Assembly: GCF_000091305.1 (NCBI RefSeq)
Contig: NC_013929.1
Location: forward strand, 4,030,001-4,094,000
Reading direction: 5' to 3'
DNA: 64,000 nucleotides
Source: Streptomyces scabiei 87.22
Lineage (GTDB): Bacteria; Actinomycetota; Actinomycetes; Streptomycetales; Streptomycetaceae
Shown here: one piece after another, positions 34,243-42,786 of the stretch
Numbering within the stretch: the first letter of the stretch is position 1
Layout of the letters: each line of letters starts with the position of its first letter
Notes under the pieces: model-generated
What the model was told of the DNA's origin: nothing
Databases searched by the model: none
What the model saw: only the letters and a program-made list of their open reading frames with translations
Position numbers and translations under genes: made by a program

Positions 34243-35946
34243 ATGACGGATCACCAGCACGCGGCAGCGGAGCCGGGCCCCGGCTCGGGTCCGGACGCCC
34301 GGCGGCCCCTGAACGAGCCGCAGGACGCCGTGCCCCCCTCGGGCACGGGGGCAGAGGAACCGCGCGCACCCGGGGGCGCGGACGCAGGCCCGGGACGACA
34401 GACGGGCGCGGGTGAGCGGGCGAGCGTGGGCGCTCACCCGGATCAGGCTGCCACCACCGGCCGTCCCGGAGCCACGGGTCCTTCCGCCTCCGGAGGCACC
34501 GGTCCTTCCGCCTCCGGAGGCACCGGTCCTTCCGCCTCCGGAGGCACCGGTCCTTCCGCCTCCGGAGGCACCGGTCCTTCCGCCTCCGGAGCTGCCGGCC
34601 GCCCCTCCCCCGGGACGGCGGGCCCGTCCGCACCTGGCTCGACGGGGCGTCCCTCCCCCGACGATCCGGCCGGCGGGCCCGCCGCTCCCCACAAGTTCCG
34701 CCGCGACCGGCGGTACCAGACACTGGGCGGTGTCTGCGCCGGGCTCGGGCGTCAGTGCGACATGGATCCGGTGATCTTCCGGGTGGTGCTGGCGGTGCTC
34801 GCCGCGACCGGCGGCTTCGGCCTCGTCTTCTACGGCTTCGCCTGGCTGTTCATACCGTATGACGACGAGGAGGAGAACGAGGTCCGCAAGCTGCTGACCG
34901 GCAGGGTCGACGGCCAGGCCCTCGCGGGTGTGCTCTTCGCGCTGGTCGGCTGCGGCGTCTTCCTCTCCATGCTGAGCAACACCACCGTCCTGACCTTCTC
35001 CGTGGTCGTCTCCCTGCTCCTGGCCGGCGCGGGGTACTGGTCGCAGCAGCGCGGTGCCCCCGACCCCGATCCGCTCGCCGCACAGGCCGTGGCCGACGCC
35101 CCGCCGGAGGCCCAGGCACCGCCCGTCGCATCCGCCTACCCCTCCTGGTGGCGCGACCCGATCATCAAGGACGGAAAGCACGTGGGCGGCACGGGCTATC
35201 TGTGGGGGCCATGGACGTCCGCCGACCGCGACATGGCGGCAGCCGTCAACATCGCCGGGGGTGTCATGCCCGCGCCCCGTGGTGTCCGCGCCGTGCGCCC
35301 GCCGAAACCGCGCGGTCCGCGGTGGACGGGCGGCTGGATATTCCTGCTCGCGCTGCTCGCCGGTGGTCTCGGTACCGGTGCGACCTGGGAGGGGCACCCT
35401 CTCGCCACCAGCCTGCAGACCGGCCTGGCCTGCGCGCTGACGGTGTTCGGCCTGGGCATAGCCCTGAGCGCCTTCCTCGGCCGCACGGGAGCGGGGTCGA
35501 TCTTCCTGGCTCTGATCACCGCGGGGCTGCTCGCGTGCACGGCGGCGCTCCCGGCGAACATCACCACCGACTGGGCCCGTACGGAGTGGACACCGCGCAA
35601 CGCGAAGAGCCTGGAGCCCAGATACGAGCTGGGAACCGGCGTGGGCACGCTGGACCTGACTCGGGTGGACATACCCAAGGGCGAGACCCTGACGACGAGC
35701 GTGGAGGTGGGCGCGGGCAAGGTGAGAGTGGTGGTCCCGCGGGACGTCACCGTTCGGCTCGATGTGCAAGTGGGCCTCGGCGACATCCAGTTGCCGGGTG
35801 ACGACAAGGAGGACGTGGACGTGGCACCGGACAAGAACGATCGGCTGACGCTCTCCCCCGAGAAGGGTTCGGACGGCGGCGGCACGCTCGCCATCGACCT
35901 CGAAGTCGGTGTGGGGCAGGCGGAGGTGGCCCGTGCTGCGTCATGA
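34243..35946 (+). CDS. PspC domain membrane protein with LiaF-like C-terminal domain
   Basis: A 567-residue protein. Residues 1 to about 145 are low complexity and include five copies of an eight-residue TGPSASGG repeat. A PspC domain follows (about 148-205: YQTLGGVCAGLGRQCDMDP plus a helix), then several membrane helices up to about 440. The C-terminal beta-rich domain (about 460-567) has the repetitive pattern GVGTLDL, VEVGAGKVRVVVP, VGLGDIQLPG, as in LiaF/DUF2154 antibiotic-response proteins. Placement opposite the PspC histidine kinase points to control of that kinase. The start ATG at 34243 fits the end of similarity; the upstream frame is not coding. Confidence 0.88.
   Translation: MTDHQHAAAEPGPGSGPDARRPLNEPQDAVPPSGTGAEEPRAPGGADAGPGRQTGAGERASVGAHPDQAATTGRPGATGPSASGGTGPSASGGTGPSASGGTGPSASGGTGPSASGAAGRPSPGTAGPSAPGSTGRPSPDDPAGGPAAPHKFRRDRRYQTLGGVCAGLGRQCDMDPVIFRVVLAVLAATGGFGLVFYGFAWLFIPYDDEEENEVRKLLTGRVDGQALAGVLFALVGCGVFLSMLSNTTVLTFSVVVSLLLAGAGYWSQQRGAPDPDPLAAQAVADAPPEAQAPPVASAYPSWWRDPIIKDGKHVGGTGYLWGPWTSADRDMAAAVNIAGGVMPAPRGVRAVRPPKPRGPRWTGGWIFLLALLAGGLGTGATWEGHPLATSLQTGLACALTVFGLGIALSAFLGRTGAGSIFLALITAGLLACTAALPANITTDWARTEWTPRNAKSLEPRYELGTGVGTLDLTRVDIPKGETLTTSVEVGAGKVRVVVPRDVTVRLDVQVGLGDIQLPGDDKEDVDVAPDKNDRLTLSPEKGSDGGGTLAIDLEVGVGQAEVARAAS
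34477..34596. repeat. 24-bp tandem repeat encoding TGPSASGG
   Basis: Four exact and one slightly altered copy of a 24-bp unit, each containing the palindrome cctccggagg. The repeat keeps frame (8 codons) and lies in the disordered N-terminus of the PspC/LiaF-like protein. Confidence 0.95.
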
Positions 35947-36301
35947 GTTCCGGCCGGGGAAGCTCATAGCCGGCCTCTTCCTCACCGCCGCCGGTGTCGT
36001 GTATCTGGGCGATGCGGGCGATGCCTGGCAGACCCCTTGGTTCGCGGTGATACCGCTCGTGATCGGAGGGCTGTGTCTGGCGGGGGCGGTGGGCCTCCTG
36101 AACCTCGCGATACGCGGGCGCGGACGCGGGCCGAGCGAACGGAAAGGACCACCGGCCCCACCGGGGTTCGAGAGCGGGGCGGCGGCTGGGACGGCAGGGA
36201 CGGCGAAGGATGCCGGTACGGCTGGGAGCGCGGGGGCGGCCGGGACGGCGGCTGGGGCGGAACCGGGCGGGGCGACAGGGCCGAGCGGTTCCGCGGGATG
36301 A
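35933..36301 (+). CDS. Small membrane protein coupled to the PspC/LiaF-like gene
   Basis: A 122-residue protein starting at GTG 35933, which overlaps the end of the upstream gene by 14 bases and has GGAGG six bases upstream. It has two membrane helices (about 10-27 and about 38-58) followed by a tail rich in Gly, Ala, Thr and Glu with no apparent domain. It resembles small hypothetical proteins that accompany PspC/two-component loci. Translational coupling suggests it works with the upstream protein. Function is unknown. Confidence 0.8.
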   Translation: MLRHEFRPGKLIAGLFLTAAGVVYLGDAGDAWQTPWFAVIPLVIGGLCLAGAVGLLNLAIRGRGRGPSERKGPPAPPGFESGAAAGTAGTAKDAGTAGSAGAAGTAAGAEPGGATGPSGSAG

Positions 36302-36437
36302 GCCTGCCCGGGCGGCCAGGAGTGAGCGAATGCGCGGATGCGTTGCCGTGCGGGGCACCGGGGGCTGAGCCCGAATCGGCAGCGAGCTGCGCGGGGGAGC
36401 AGCGTGAGGTGGCTCCTGGGTGAAGAAGGCTCGGGGC

Positions 36438-36980
36438 TCAGCGGTAGGCGTGTGCGCGGTGCCTGCTGCCACCGTGACGGCGGGAGCGGATGGCCGCGTC
36501 CACGGAGAGCACCGGGGCGCCGGCGAGGATCAGGGGGATCCAGGCCATGAGGTAGGGGAGGTCGTTGCCGTAGTAGTACGGGGATGCCGACCAGCTCACC
36601 GTCAGCCAGAGGCTGAGGGAGATCAGGGCGCCGCCGAAGGCGGCGAGGCGGGTGAGGAGGCCGAGGAGGGCGCCGATGCCGACGGCGAGTTCCCCGATGG
36701 CGATGGCGTAGCCGAAGCCGACGGGGTTCTTGAGAGCCATGTCGATCATGGCTGGGATGGCGGCGGAGTCCCTGGTGGCGCTCATCATGTCGCCGATGGA
36801 GCCGGAGCCGGAGGCTGCCATGAACGCGCTGTCGGTGAGTTTGTCCAGGCCGGCGTAGATGAAGGTGACGCCGAGGAAGACGCGCAGGGGCAACAGGGCG
36901 TAGCGGGTGGCGGTGTCTCGCCAGTCGGGGCCGCCATCGCGATAGGAGGTGTAGGAGTCCGTGCGAATGTCGTGAGTCAT
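36438..36980 (-). CDS. DoxX-family membrane protein
   Basis: A 180-residue protein with four membrane helices and the DoxX pattern RVFLGVTFIYAGLDKLTD in helix 1, followed by GELAVGIGALLGLLTRLAA. DoxX proteins are quinone-reactive or accessory membrane proteins linked to redox homeostasis; the exact role here is unknown. The start is the ATG at 36978-36980 (MTHDIRTDS). A long frame upstream depends on a TTG and is not used. Confidence 0.88.
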   Translation of the reverse strand: MTHDIRTDSYTSYRDGGPDWRDTATRYALLPLRVFLGVTFIYAGLDKLTDSAFMAASGSGSIGDMMSATRDSAAIPAMIDMALKNPVGFGYAIAIGELAVGIGALLGLLTRLAAFGGALISLSLWLTVSWSASPYYYGNDLPYLMAWIPLILAGAPVLSVDAAIRSRRHGGSRHRAHAYR

Positions 36981-37429
36981 GGTCTGCGCCGCCTCTGGTC
37001 CGCCGTGCCGTTGACCCCTCAACAGACGATACGTTCGCAGGGGTGGGGGTGCTCAATGGTTCGGGCGTGTTTTTCCGGGTCGGGGATGCTTTTCGGAAGG
37101 GGCCCGCTGCGGCTTCGCCGCCGATCTCCACGCCGGGCTGTCCCTACCCCGAGCCGTGTCCATGGCCGTGCGGACGCGGTGCCGTGTCCATGGCCGTGCG
37201 GACGCGGTGCCGTGTCCATGACCCCGCCCACGCCGGGCCGTGTCTACCCCCAACGTCAAGGCCAACGCCAACCCACGCCCGCCTCCGACCACCCGGTGCC
37301 CCGCACCCCCTGATGCACGCCCTCCGGCCCGCGCCGCCGCCTCTACGCCGACCCACCCCCGCGTCTCGCCACCGTGCAGGCTCCGTGGTCCTGTCCTGAC
37401 GCGATCCTTCCCTTCCCCGACGCGGTCGC
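36981..37429. other. 449-base intergenic region with 28-bp repeats
   Basis: No convincing gene. It contains the DoxX promoter region and a 28-bp tandem repeat at 37156-37228. Downstream of the repeat the sequence runs to the stop of the leftward IPT-domain protein without a clear terminator. Confidence 0.45.
37156..37228. repeat. 28-bp tandem repeat
   Basis: Two full copies and a third partial copy of a 28-bp unit beginning gtgtccatggccgtgcggac start at 37156, 37184 and 37212. The array is intergenic. Confidence 0.9.
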
Positions 37430-38680
37430 TCAGTCCGCCGAGACCTCGATCGTGTAGCGGTTGGTCTCCACGCCGGCGGCTGTGACGACCTGGACGTCGA
37501 CCTTGCCGGGTTCGACGTCGGCGGGGACGGGGGCGGTGAGGACGGCGTCGGTGGGGTTGCTGAAGCCGCCGGCGACGGGGACGAGGGGGACATGGACATG
37601 GACGGCGCCGATGCGGACGACCATGCGGGAGAGGTGGTCGGCGGTCTGTGCGCCGGGTGGGACGAAACCGGCGCCGCGGATCTCGATGTCGTCGCCGTTG
37701 CGGATGGGGGCGTCGAGGTCGCCGGCCTCGCGGGCGCGGACGACGGAGAGGACGACGGGACGGCCGCCCTCGGCGTACTTTCCGGCGACGTAGGTGGCGG
37801 CGGAGACCAGGACGAGGAGGGCGAGGCCCCAGGGGAGGTCCGGGAGCTGGTCGGGACGACGGGCGAGGCGTACCGCCGCGAAAGTGAGGGCGACGGCACT
37901 GACGAGCACGTACTGGATGTCCGTGAAGCTGCCTCGGCCGGAGTCGTCGGTGAGGAGGTCGGCGGCGCGGGGGCGGGCGGCGCGGACCTTCTGCAGGCGC
38001 TGGGAGAGGACCCGGAGGCCGACGACGCGACGGACCAGGACGGCGATGCCGCAGACCACGGCCAGGACGGTCACGATGCCCGCCCCGCGGGTGAGGTCGA
38101 GTCCGGCGATGAGGGCGTCGCGTTCCCGGGGGTCGGAGGCGGCGGCCAGTCGGCCGACGAGGACGAGGACCGCGAAGACGACGAAGAGCACCCAGGCGGC
38201 GGCGATCGCGCGGGAGGTGGACAGCCGGTTGTCCTCGCCGATGACGGGGGCGAGGGCGCCGCCGCGTGCCCGGTGCAGACATCCGGCGCCCGTCAGTGCC
38301 GCGCCCAACAGCAGGGCGGCGAGCAGACCGGCGGTGCGGGCGGCCGTCCAGCCCGCACCGATCGCGGTGAGGGACTGGACGAGGAGGAGGATCACGACGG
38401 CGGCCCAGACGACGATCGCCGTGCGCAGCCACAGACGGCCGAGCCATGCCTCGCCCTCGACGCGCCCGCGTTCGGCGACGAGGGCTGCGGACTGGGTGAG
38501 TTCGTCGGAGACCCACTGCCGGGAGGCGGACGGGGAGTGCGCGACGGCCGCCGGCAGGCCCTGCCCGGACGCGAATTCCTCCCGCTTCAGCAGGAACTCG
38601 GCGACCGCGCGCCGATGTCCCGCACGCGCCCCGTGCGGGCAGTCCCCGCACGTGCACCCGCCCTCATGGGCCGCGCCCAT
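37430..38680 (-). CDS. Polytopic membrane protein with IPT/TIG domain and Cys-rich N-terminus
   Basis: A 416-residue protein. It begins MGAAHEGGCTCGDCPHG, a CxCxxC cluster that could bind a metal. About six membrane helices lie between residues 85 and 330. The C-terminal about 85 residues form an IPT/TIG-like beta-sandwich (GDDIEIRGAGFVPPGAQ; PADVEPGKVDVQVVTAAG; YTIEV). The ATG at 38680 is preferred because AGAGGGGG precedes it; the frame is open to a GTG at 38707. No enzyme motif is seen. The combination of a Cys cluster, membrane helices and an IPT domain is unusual and its function is unknown. Confidence 0.8.
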   Translation of the reverse strand: MGAAHEGGCTCGDCPHGARAGHRRAVAEFLLKREEFASGQGLPAAVAHSPSASRQWVSDELTQSAALVAERGRVEGEAWLGRLWLRTAIVVWAAVVILLLVQSLTAIGAGWTAARTAGLLAALLLGAALTGAGCLHRARGGALAPVIGEDNRLSTSRAIAAAWVLFVVFAVLVLVGRLAAASDPRERDALIAGLDLTRGAGIVTVLAVVCGIAVLVRRVVGLRVLSQRLQKVRAARPRAADLLTDDSGRGSFTDIQYVLVSAVALTFAAVRLARRPDQLPDLPWGLALLVLVSAATYVAGKYAEGGRPVVLSVVRAREAGDLDAPIRNGDDIEIRGAGFVPPGAQTADHLSRMVVRIGAVHVHVPLVPVAGGFSNPTDAVLTAPVPADVEPGKVDVQVVTAAGVETNRYTIEVSAD

Positions 38681-39329
38681 GCCCCCTCTGGCCTCCTGCA
38701 CCGCCACGCCCGAGCCCGCCTTCCCGCACCGCGTCCGCCTGCGCGACCGCGTCCCTCGGCATTCGCCGCCGTTGTCACTGCCGTCTTCTTCACGGCCGCC
38801 TTCTTCACGGCCGCATTCTTCACCGCCGCCGTAGCACGGCCGACCCCTGTCATGGCCGTCATCGTCCTGGCCGTCACCGTCACAGCCATCACGTCACAGC
38901 CATCACGTCACAGCCGTCACGTCGCGGTCGCCATCGTCACGACCTTCGACGTCACGATCGGCTTCGCCACGATCGGCTTCGCCACGGCTGTTTCGTCCAT
39001 GACCATCTTCGGCACTGCCGTCAGCAGGACCGTTGTCGTCCTCGTCAGTGCCGTCACCTCGGTTCGGGCGCCGGCACCGGCGCCCACCGTCGGCACCTCC
39101 GTGGACGACTCCGGGCCTCGTGGGCCTCGTATGCACGTCCGCTACCTGCCACAACCGCGCGCCCGTACAAGTGCGCCTCGATGACAGCGAATTGTGCCGT
39201 ACGGGACACGGTCCGCGTCCGGCAGGTCCACTCCGTGCGAGGGAGGGGCGGGGTGAAGTCCCGGTGTCCGAGTTGACCCGGCTCCGAATATCTCCGTGAC
39301 CGGCTCGGGCGCCCGGGCAGGGACCCCGG
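38681..39329. repeat. 649-base repeat-rich region without a clear gene
   Basis: The segment has several short tandem arrays: a 15-bp unit with ttcttcacggccgc-type sequence three times (38784-38828), a 14-bp unit cacagccatcacgt three times (38881-38922) and a 15-bp unit cacgatcggcttcgc twice (38953-38982). Open frames here are products of the repeats (for example Ala-Val-Lys or Gly-Asp-Arg runs). It may be a decayed gene or a slippage-prone spacer. Confidence 0.6.
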
Positions 39330-40124
39330 TCAGCTCAGCAGGTCCGGCTCGCTCCTGCTGATGTCCTGCCACAGCGGCTGGTAGTTGATCCACGCCACCA
39401 GGTCGCCGCCCGCCTGCTCCCGCGTCGCCGCGGCCAGCCGGTGTTCGATCAGCTGGAGGCGTCCCGCCGCCTTGGCCGTGAGCTGCACCTGGGCCGAGCG
39501 TTCCATCGACAGGAACCACCACGCCGCCGCGTCGACCGAGTCGCCGACCGTGAGCAGACCGTGGTTGCGCAGCACGAGCGCCTTGCGGCTGCCGAGCACG
39601 CCGGCGATGCGGCGGCCCTCCTCCGTGTCGACGGCGACGCCCGTGTAGTGGTCGTAGAGCGCCTGGTCCTCGTAGAACGCGCAGGACTCCTGGGTGATCG
39701 GGTCGAGCAGCTCGCCGAGCGCGGCGAGCGCGCGGCCGTGCACGGAGTGACAGTGCGCGACCGCGACGACGTCGGGGCGGGCGGCGTGCACCTGCGCGTG
39801 GACCGTGAAGGCGGCCTGGTTCACGTGGTAGCGGCCCTCGATCACCTGTCCGTCCTGGTTGGCGAGGACCAGGTCACTCACGGTGACGTGCTTGAACGGC
39901 ATTCCGAAGGGATTGACCCAGAAACAGTCGCTGAACTCCGGGTCGCGCGCGGTGATGTGCCCCGAGACGCCCTCCTCGAACCCCAGTCGCCCGAAGATCC
40001 GCAGGGCCCCGGCCAGGCGTTCCTTGCGGTGCCGCCGCTCGTCCTCCACCGTCTCGTGCATCGGCGGCATGGCGAACCGGAGCTGGTCGGTGGGTAGGGG
40101 CAGGGGCGGTGTGGGCCCGTGCAT
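39330..40124 (-). CDS. Class II aldolase/adducin-family protein
   Basis: A 264-residue cytosolic protein. It shows the family pattern EEGVSGHITARDPE near residue 50 (phosphate-binding region), the zinc-ligand pair in VAHCHSVHG and the third His in VLRNHGLLTVG. A glutamate and tyrosine-rich segment CAFYEDQALYDHYTG lies between. Members include fuculose-phosphate and ribulose-phosphate enzymes, but isolated actinobacterial members usually have no assigned substrate. It is monocistronic and divergent from the flavin oxidoreductase gene. Confidence 0.9.
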   Translation of the reverse strand: MHGPTPPLPLPTDQLRFAMPPMHETVEDERRHRKERLAGALRIFGRLGFEEGVSGHITARDPEFSDCFWVNPFGMPFKHVTVSDLVLANQDGQVIEGRYHVNQAAFTVHAQVHAARPDVVAVAHCHSVHGRALAALGELLDPITQESCAFYEDQALYDHYTGVAVDTEEGRRIAGVLGSRKALVLRNHGLLTVGDSVDAAAWWFLSMERSAQVQLTAKAAGRLQLIEHRLAAATREQAGGDLVAWINYQPLWQDISRSEPDLLS

Positions 40125-40334
40125 GTGTCCTCCAGGGTGACTTCCTTGACGATTCGGAAGTTACCGTCGGTGCCCCTGGCAGAACAGGCCCGTCCCGTGA
40201 AGAGAGTGCGCAACCGTTACGCAAGTCACGGAAGCGCGCCACACCGCACACCGTTCACCCGGGTCGGACCGCCGCCGTACGTCGCACGGGGTAACCGGAC
40301 AGTGGGTGTCGGGTATCCGCGCGAGACTCGACGT

Positions 40335-40817
40335 ATGCCGGAGAATCATGCGAACTGGGGCGCGTTCGTCGCCGCCGAACCCGAACTCGCACAGACGGTC
40401 GAGGCACGCTTCGGTGCCTTCACCCATCACACCCTCGCCACCCTCCGCAGGGACGGCTCCCCGCGGACGACCGGGCTGGAGGTCCGGTTCGTGAACGGGG
40501 AGCTGTGGCTGGGGATGATGCCCGCCTCGCGCAAGGCGCTCGATCTGCGCCGGGACCCGCGGTTCTCGCTGCAGGCCAATCCGGGTCCGGGCACGGAGAT
40601 GGGGGGCGGTGACGTGCGGGTGAGCGGGCGGGCGGTGGAGGTCGACGATCCCGCCGTCAAGGCGGCGTACGGCGAAGAGGTGGAACCGCCGGAGCCGTTC
40701 CACCTCTTCCACACCGAGCTGACGGAGGTCGTACGGACCTACGTCGAGGACGACACGTATCTGGTCGTCCAGGTCTGGAAGCCCGGAGAGCCGGTGCGGA
40801 CCCTCAAACGGACCTGA
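40335..40817 (+). CDS. Pyridoxamine-5'-phosphate-oxidase-like flavin protein
   Basis: A 160-residue split-barrel protein. It has the fold pattern HTLATLRRDGSPRTTGLEV (first strands) and LWLGMMPASRKALDLRRDPR (flavin phosphate region). Small members of this family bind FMN, F420 or haem; the substrate cannot be told from sequence. The ATG at 40335 lacks a ribosome-binding site and could be leaderless. It is followed by a bidirectional terminator before guaA. Confidence 0.88.
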   Translation: MPENHANWGAFVAAEPELAQTVEARFGAFTHHTLATLRRDGSPRTTGLEVRFVNGELWLGMMPASRKALDLRRDPRFSLQANPGPGTEMGGGDVRVSGRAVEVDDPAVKAAYGEEVEPPEPFHLFHTELTEVVRTYVEDDTYLVVQVWKPGEPVRTLKRT

Positions 40818-40846
40818 GCTCCGCCGCGCCGTGCGCGGCGGGGCTC
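40816..40846. terminator. Bidirectional hairpin terminator
   Basis: A 14-bp stem (gagctccgccgcgc with its complement, one G-U pair) with a 3-base loop lies between the convergent flavin protein gene and guaA. It overlaps the two stop codons' ends. Confidence 0.8.
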
Positions 40847-42425
40847 ACTCCCACTCGATGGTGCCCGGGGGCTTGCTCGTCACGTCGAGGACGACGCGGT
40901 TGACGTCGGCGACCTCGTTGGTGATCCGGGTCGAGATCTTCGCGAGGACCTCGTACGGCAGCCGGGACCAGTCGGCGGTCATGGCGTCCTCGCTGGACAC
41001 CGGGCGCAGGACGATCGGGTGGCCGTAGGTGCGGCCGTCGCCCTGGACGCCGACGGACCGGACGTCCGCCAGCAGGACCACCGGGCACTGCCAGATGTCC
41101 CGGTCGAGGCCGGCGGCCGTCAGCTCCTCGCGGGCGATGGCGTCGGCATCGCGGAGCAGGTCGAGCCGGTCCTTGGTGACCTCGCCGACGATCCGGATGC
41201 CGAGGCCGGGGCCCGGGAACGGCTGGCGCTGGACGATCTCCTCCGGGAGCCCCAGCTCCTGGCCGACCATCCGGACCTCGTCCTTGAACAGCTTGCGGAG
41301 CGGCTCGATGAGCTTGAACTCCAGGTCCTCGGGCAGGCCGCCCACGTTGTGGTGGGACTTGATGTTGGCCGTGCCGGTGCCGCCGCCGGACTCGACGACG
41401 TCCGGGTAGAGGGTGCCCTGGACCAGGAACGCGACCTCGGGGCCCTCGTCGGCGATGATCTCCGCCTGGGCCTGCTCGAAGACGCGGATGAACTCGCGGC
41501 CGATGATCTTCCGCTTCTGCTCGGGGTCGGAGACCCCGGCCAGCGCCTTCAGGAAGCGCTCCTCGGCGTCCACGACCTTCAGCTGGACGCCGGTCGCGGC
41601 GACGAAGTCCTTCTCGACCTGCTCGGTCTCGTTCTTGCGCATCAGACCGTGGTCGACGTACACGCAGGTCAGCTGGGAGCCGATGGCCTTCTGCACGAGG
41701 GCCGCGGCGACGGCGGAGTCCACACCGCCGGACAGGCCGCAGATCGCGCGCTTGTCGCCGACCAGCTCGCGGATGGCCTCGACCTGCTCCTCGATGACGT
41801 TGCCGGTGGTCCAGCTGGGGGTGATGCCCGCGCCCCGGTAGAGGAAGTGCTCCAGGACCTGCTGGCCGTGCGTGGAGTGCATGACCTCCGGGTGGTACTG
41901 GACGCCGTAGAGCTTCTTCTCGTCGTTCTCGAAGGCGGCGACCGGGACGACGTCGGTGGAGGCCGTGACGGAGAAGCCCTCGGGGGCGGCGGAGCAGGCG
42001 TCGCCGTGGGACATCCAGACCGACTGCTCGTCGGGGGTGCCTTCGAAGAGGGTGCTGCCGGGCTTGGCGACATGCAGGGGCGTACGGCCGTACTCGCGCG
42101 CGCCCGTGTTGTCGACGGTGCCGCCGAGGGTGGTGGCCATCAGCTGGAAGCCGTAGCACATGCCGAAGACGGGGACGCCGGCCTCGAAGAGCGCGCGGTC
42201 GAGGCGGGGGGCGCCCTCGGCGTAGACCGAGGAGGGGCCGCCGGAGAGGATGATCGCCGCCGGGTTCTTGGCGAGCATCTCCGCGACCGGCATGGTGCTC
42301 GGCACGATCTCGCTGTAGACCCGGGCCTCGCGGACCCGTCGGGCGATGAGCTGGGCGTACTGGGCGCCGAAGTCGACGACCAGGACGGTGTCGGGTGCGG
42401 CGGCAGCGGGGTTCGCTGATGACAC
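40845..42425 (-). CDS. guaA: GMP synthase (glutamine-hydrolysing)
   Basis: Converts XMP to GMP with glutamine and ATP. The 526-residue protein has an N-terminal class I glutamine amidotransferase domain with VVDFGAQYAQLIARRVRE and the nucleophile in GMCYGFQLM. The ATP-pyrophosphatase domain follows with the P-loop LSGGVDSAVAAALV, and the C-terminal dimerisation domain has RPVSSEDAMTADW. The start is a GTG at 42423-42425 with a GGAAGG site. No guanine riboswitch is seen upstream. Identification is firm. Confidence 0.97.
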   Translation of the reverse strand: MSSANPAAAAPDTVLVVDFGAQYAQLIARRVREARVYSEIVPSTMPVAEMLAKNPAAIILSGGPSSVYAEGAPRLDRALFEAGVPVFGMCYGFQLMATTLGGTVDNTGAREYGRTPLHVAKPGSTLFEGTPDEQSVWMSHGDACSAAPEGFSVTASTDVVPVAAFENDEKKLYGVQYHPEVMHSTHGQQVLEHFLYRGAGITPSWTTGNVIEEQVEAIRELVGDKRAICGLSGGVDSAVAAALVQKAIGSQLTCVYVDHGLMRKNETEQVEKDFVAATGVQLKVVDAEERFLKALAGVSDPEQKRKIIGREFIRVFEQAQAEIIADEGPEVAFLVQGTLYPDVVESGGGTGTANIKSHHNVGGLPEDLEFKLIEPLRKLFKDEVRMVGQELGLPEEIVQRQPFPGPGLGIRIVGEVTKDRLDLLRDADAIAREELTAAGLDRDIWQCPVVLLADVRSVGVQGDGRTYGHPIVLRPVSSEDAMTADWSRLPYEVLAKISTRITNEVADVNRVVLDVTSKPPGTIEWE

Positions 42426-42592
42426 GGGGTGCCTTCCGGCGGTGGGGCGGGGGTCTGTGAGGTCGAGTCTACCGGGGTGCGCCCCGGCCGGACGGGCCCA
42501 CCGGGGACTCCGGCTCCGGCCCCGCCCGGAGCGGACCGGGGCGGACCCCGGGCACGGACGAGGCCGGGACAGGCCGTGGCATACTGGCGCCC

Positions 42593-42664
42593 ATGCTCAC
42601 GCACCCGACCTTCCTCTTTACCTATGGCATCCGGTCCGCCGGCTGCCATGGTCGTGTTGCTTGA
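42593..42664 (+). CDS. Aromatic-rich leader peptide of the chorismate mutase gene
   Basis: A 23-residue ORF, MLTHPTFLFTYGIRSAG..., contains Phe, Phe and Tyr within five codons (TFLFTY), an unusual density. A -10-like catact (42580-42585) lies seven bases before its ATG, so the leader would be leaderless. It is followed by a strong hairpin at 42686-42717 and, after 69 more bases, the chorismate mutase gene. The arrangement is that of transcription attenuation sensing Phe/Tyr tRNA charging. This is inferred from layout, not proven. Confidence 0.7.
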   Translation: MLTHPTFLFTYGIRSAGCHGRVA

Positions 42665-42685
42665 GCTACTGATCAGCGACTTTCC

Positions 42686-42717
42686 AGGCGCCCCGGACCG
42701 ACAGGTCCGGGGCGCCT
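42686..42717 (+). terminator. Attenuator terminator hairpin
   Basis: A perfect 14-bp stem (aggcgccccggacc and its complement) with a 4-base loop lies 21 bases after the leader-peptide stop and 69 bases before the chorismate mutase start. A leader segment cggtccg (42632-42638) can pair with cggaccg (42694-42700) inside the 5' arm, a possible antiterminator. Confidence 0.75.
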
Positions 42718-42786
42718 CGCGTTGTCCGGGTCCTGCCGCTCCGGGAAGCCACGTCCGACTTCACCCCCGGCCCAGGAGCTCCCCCA

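Noticed and set aside
38587..38892. Lys/Ala/Val repeat frame (AAVKKAAVKK) resembling a histone-like protein
   Set aside because: It is produced by a 15-bp DNA repeat, has no ribosome-binding site and overlaps the real gene start in another frame.
39190..39300. Cobalamin- or FMN-riboswitch-like string (gggcggggtgaagtcccgg)
   Set aside because: Other conserved blocks are missing and no gene follows on that strand.
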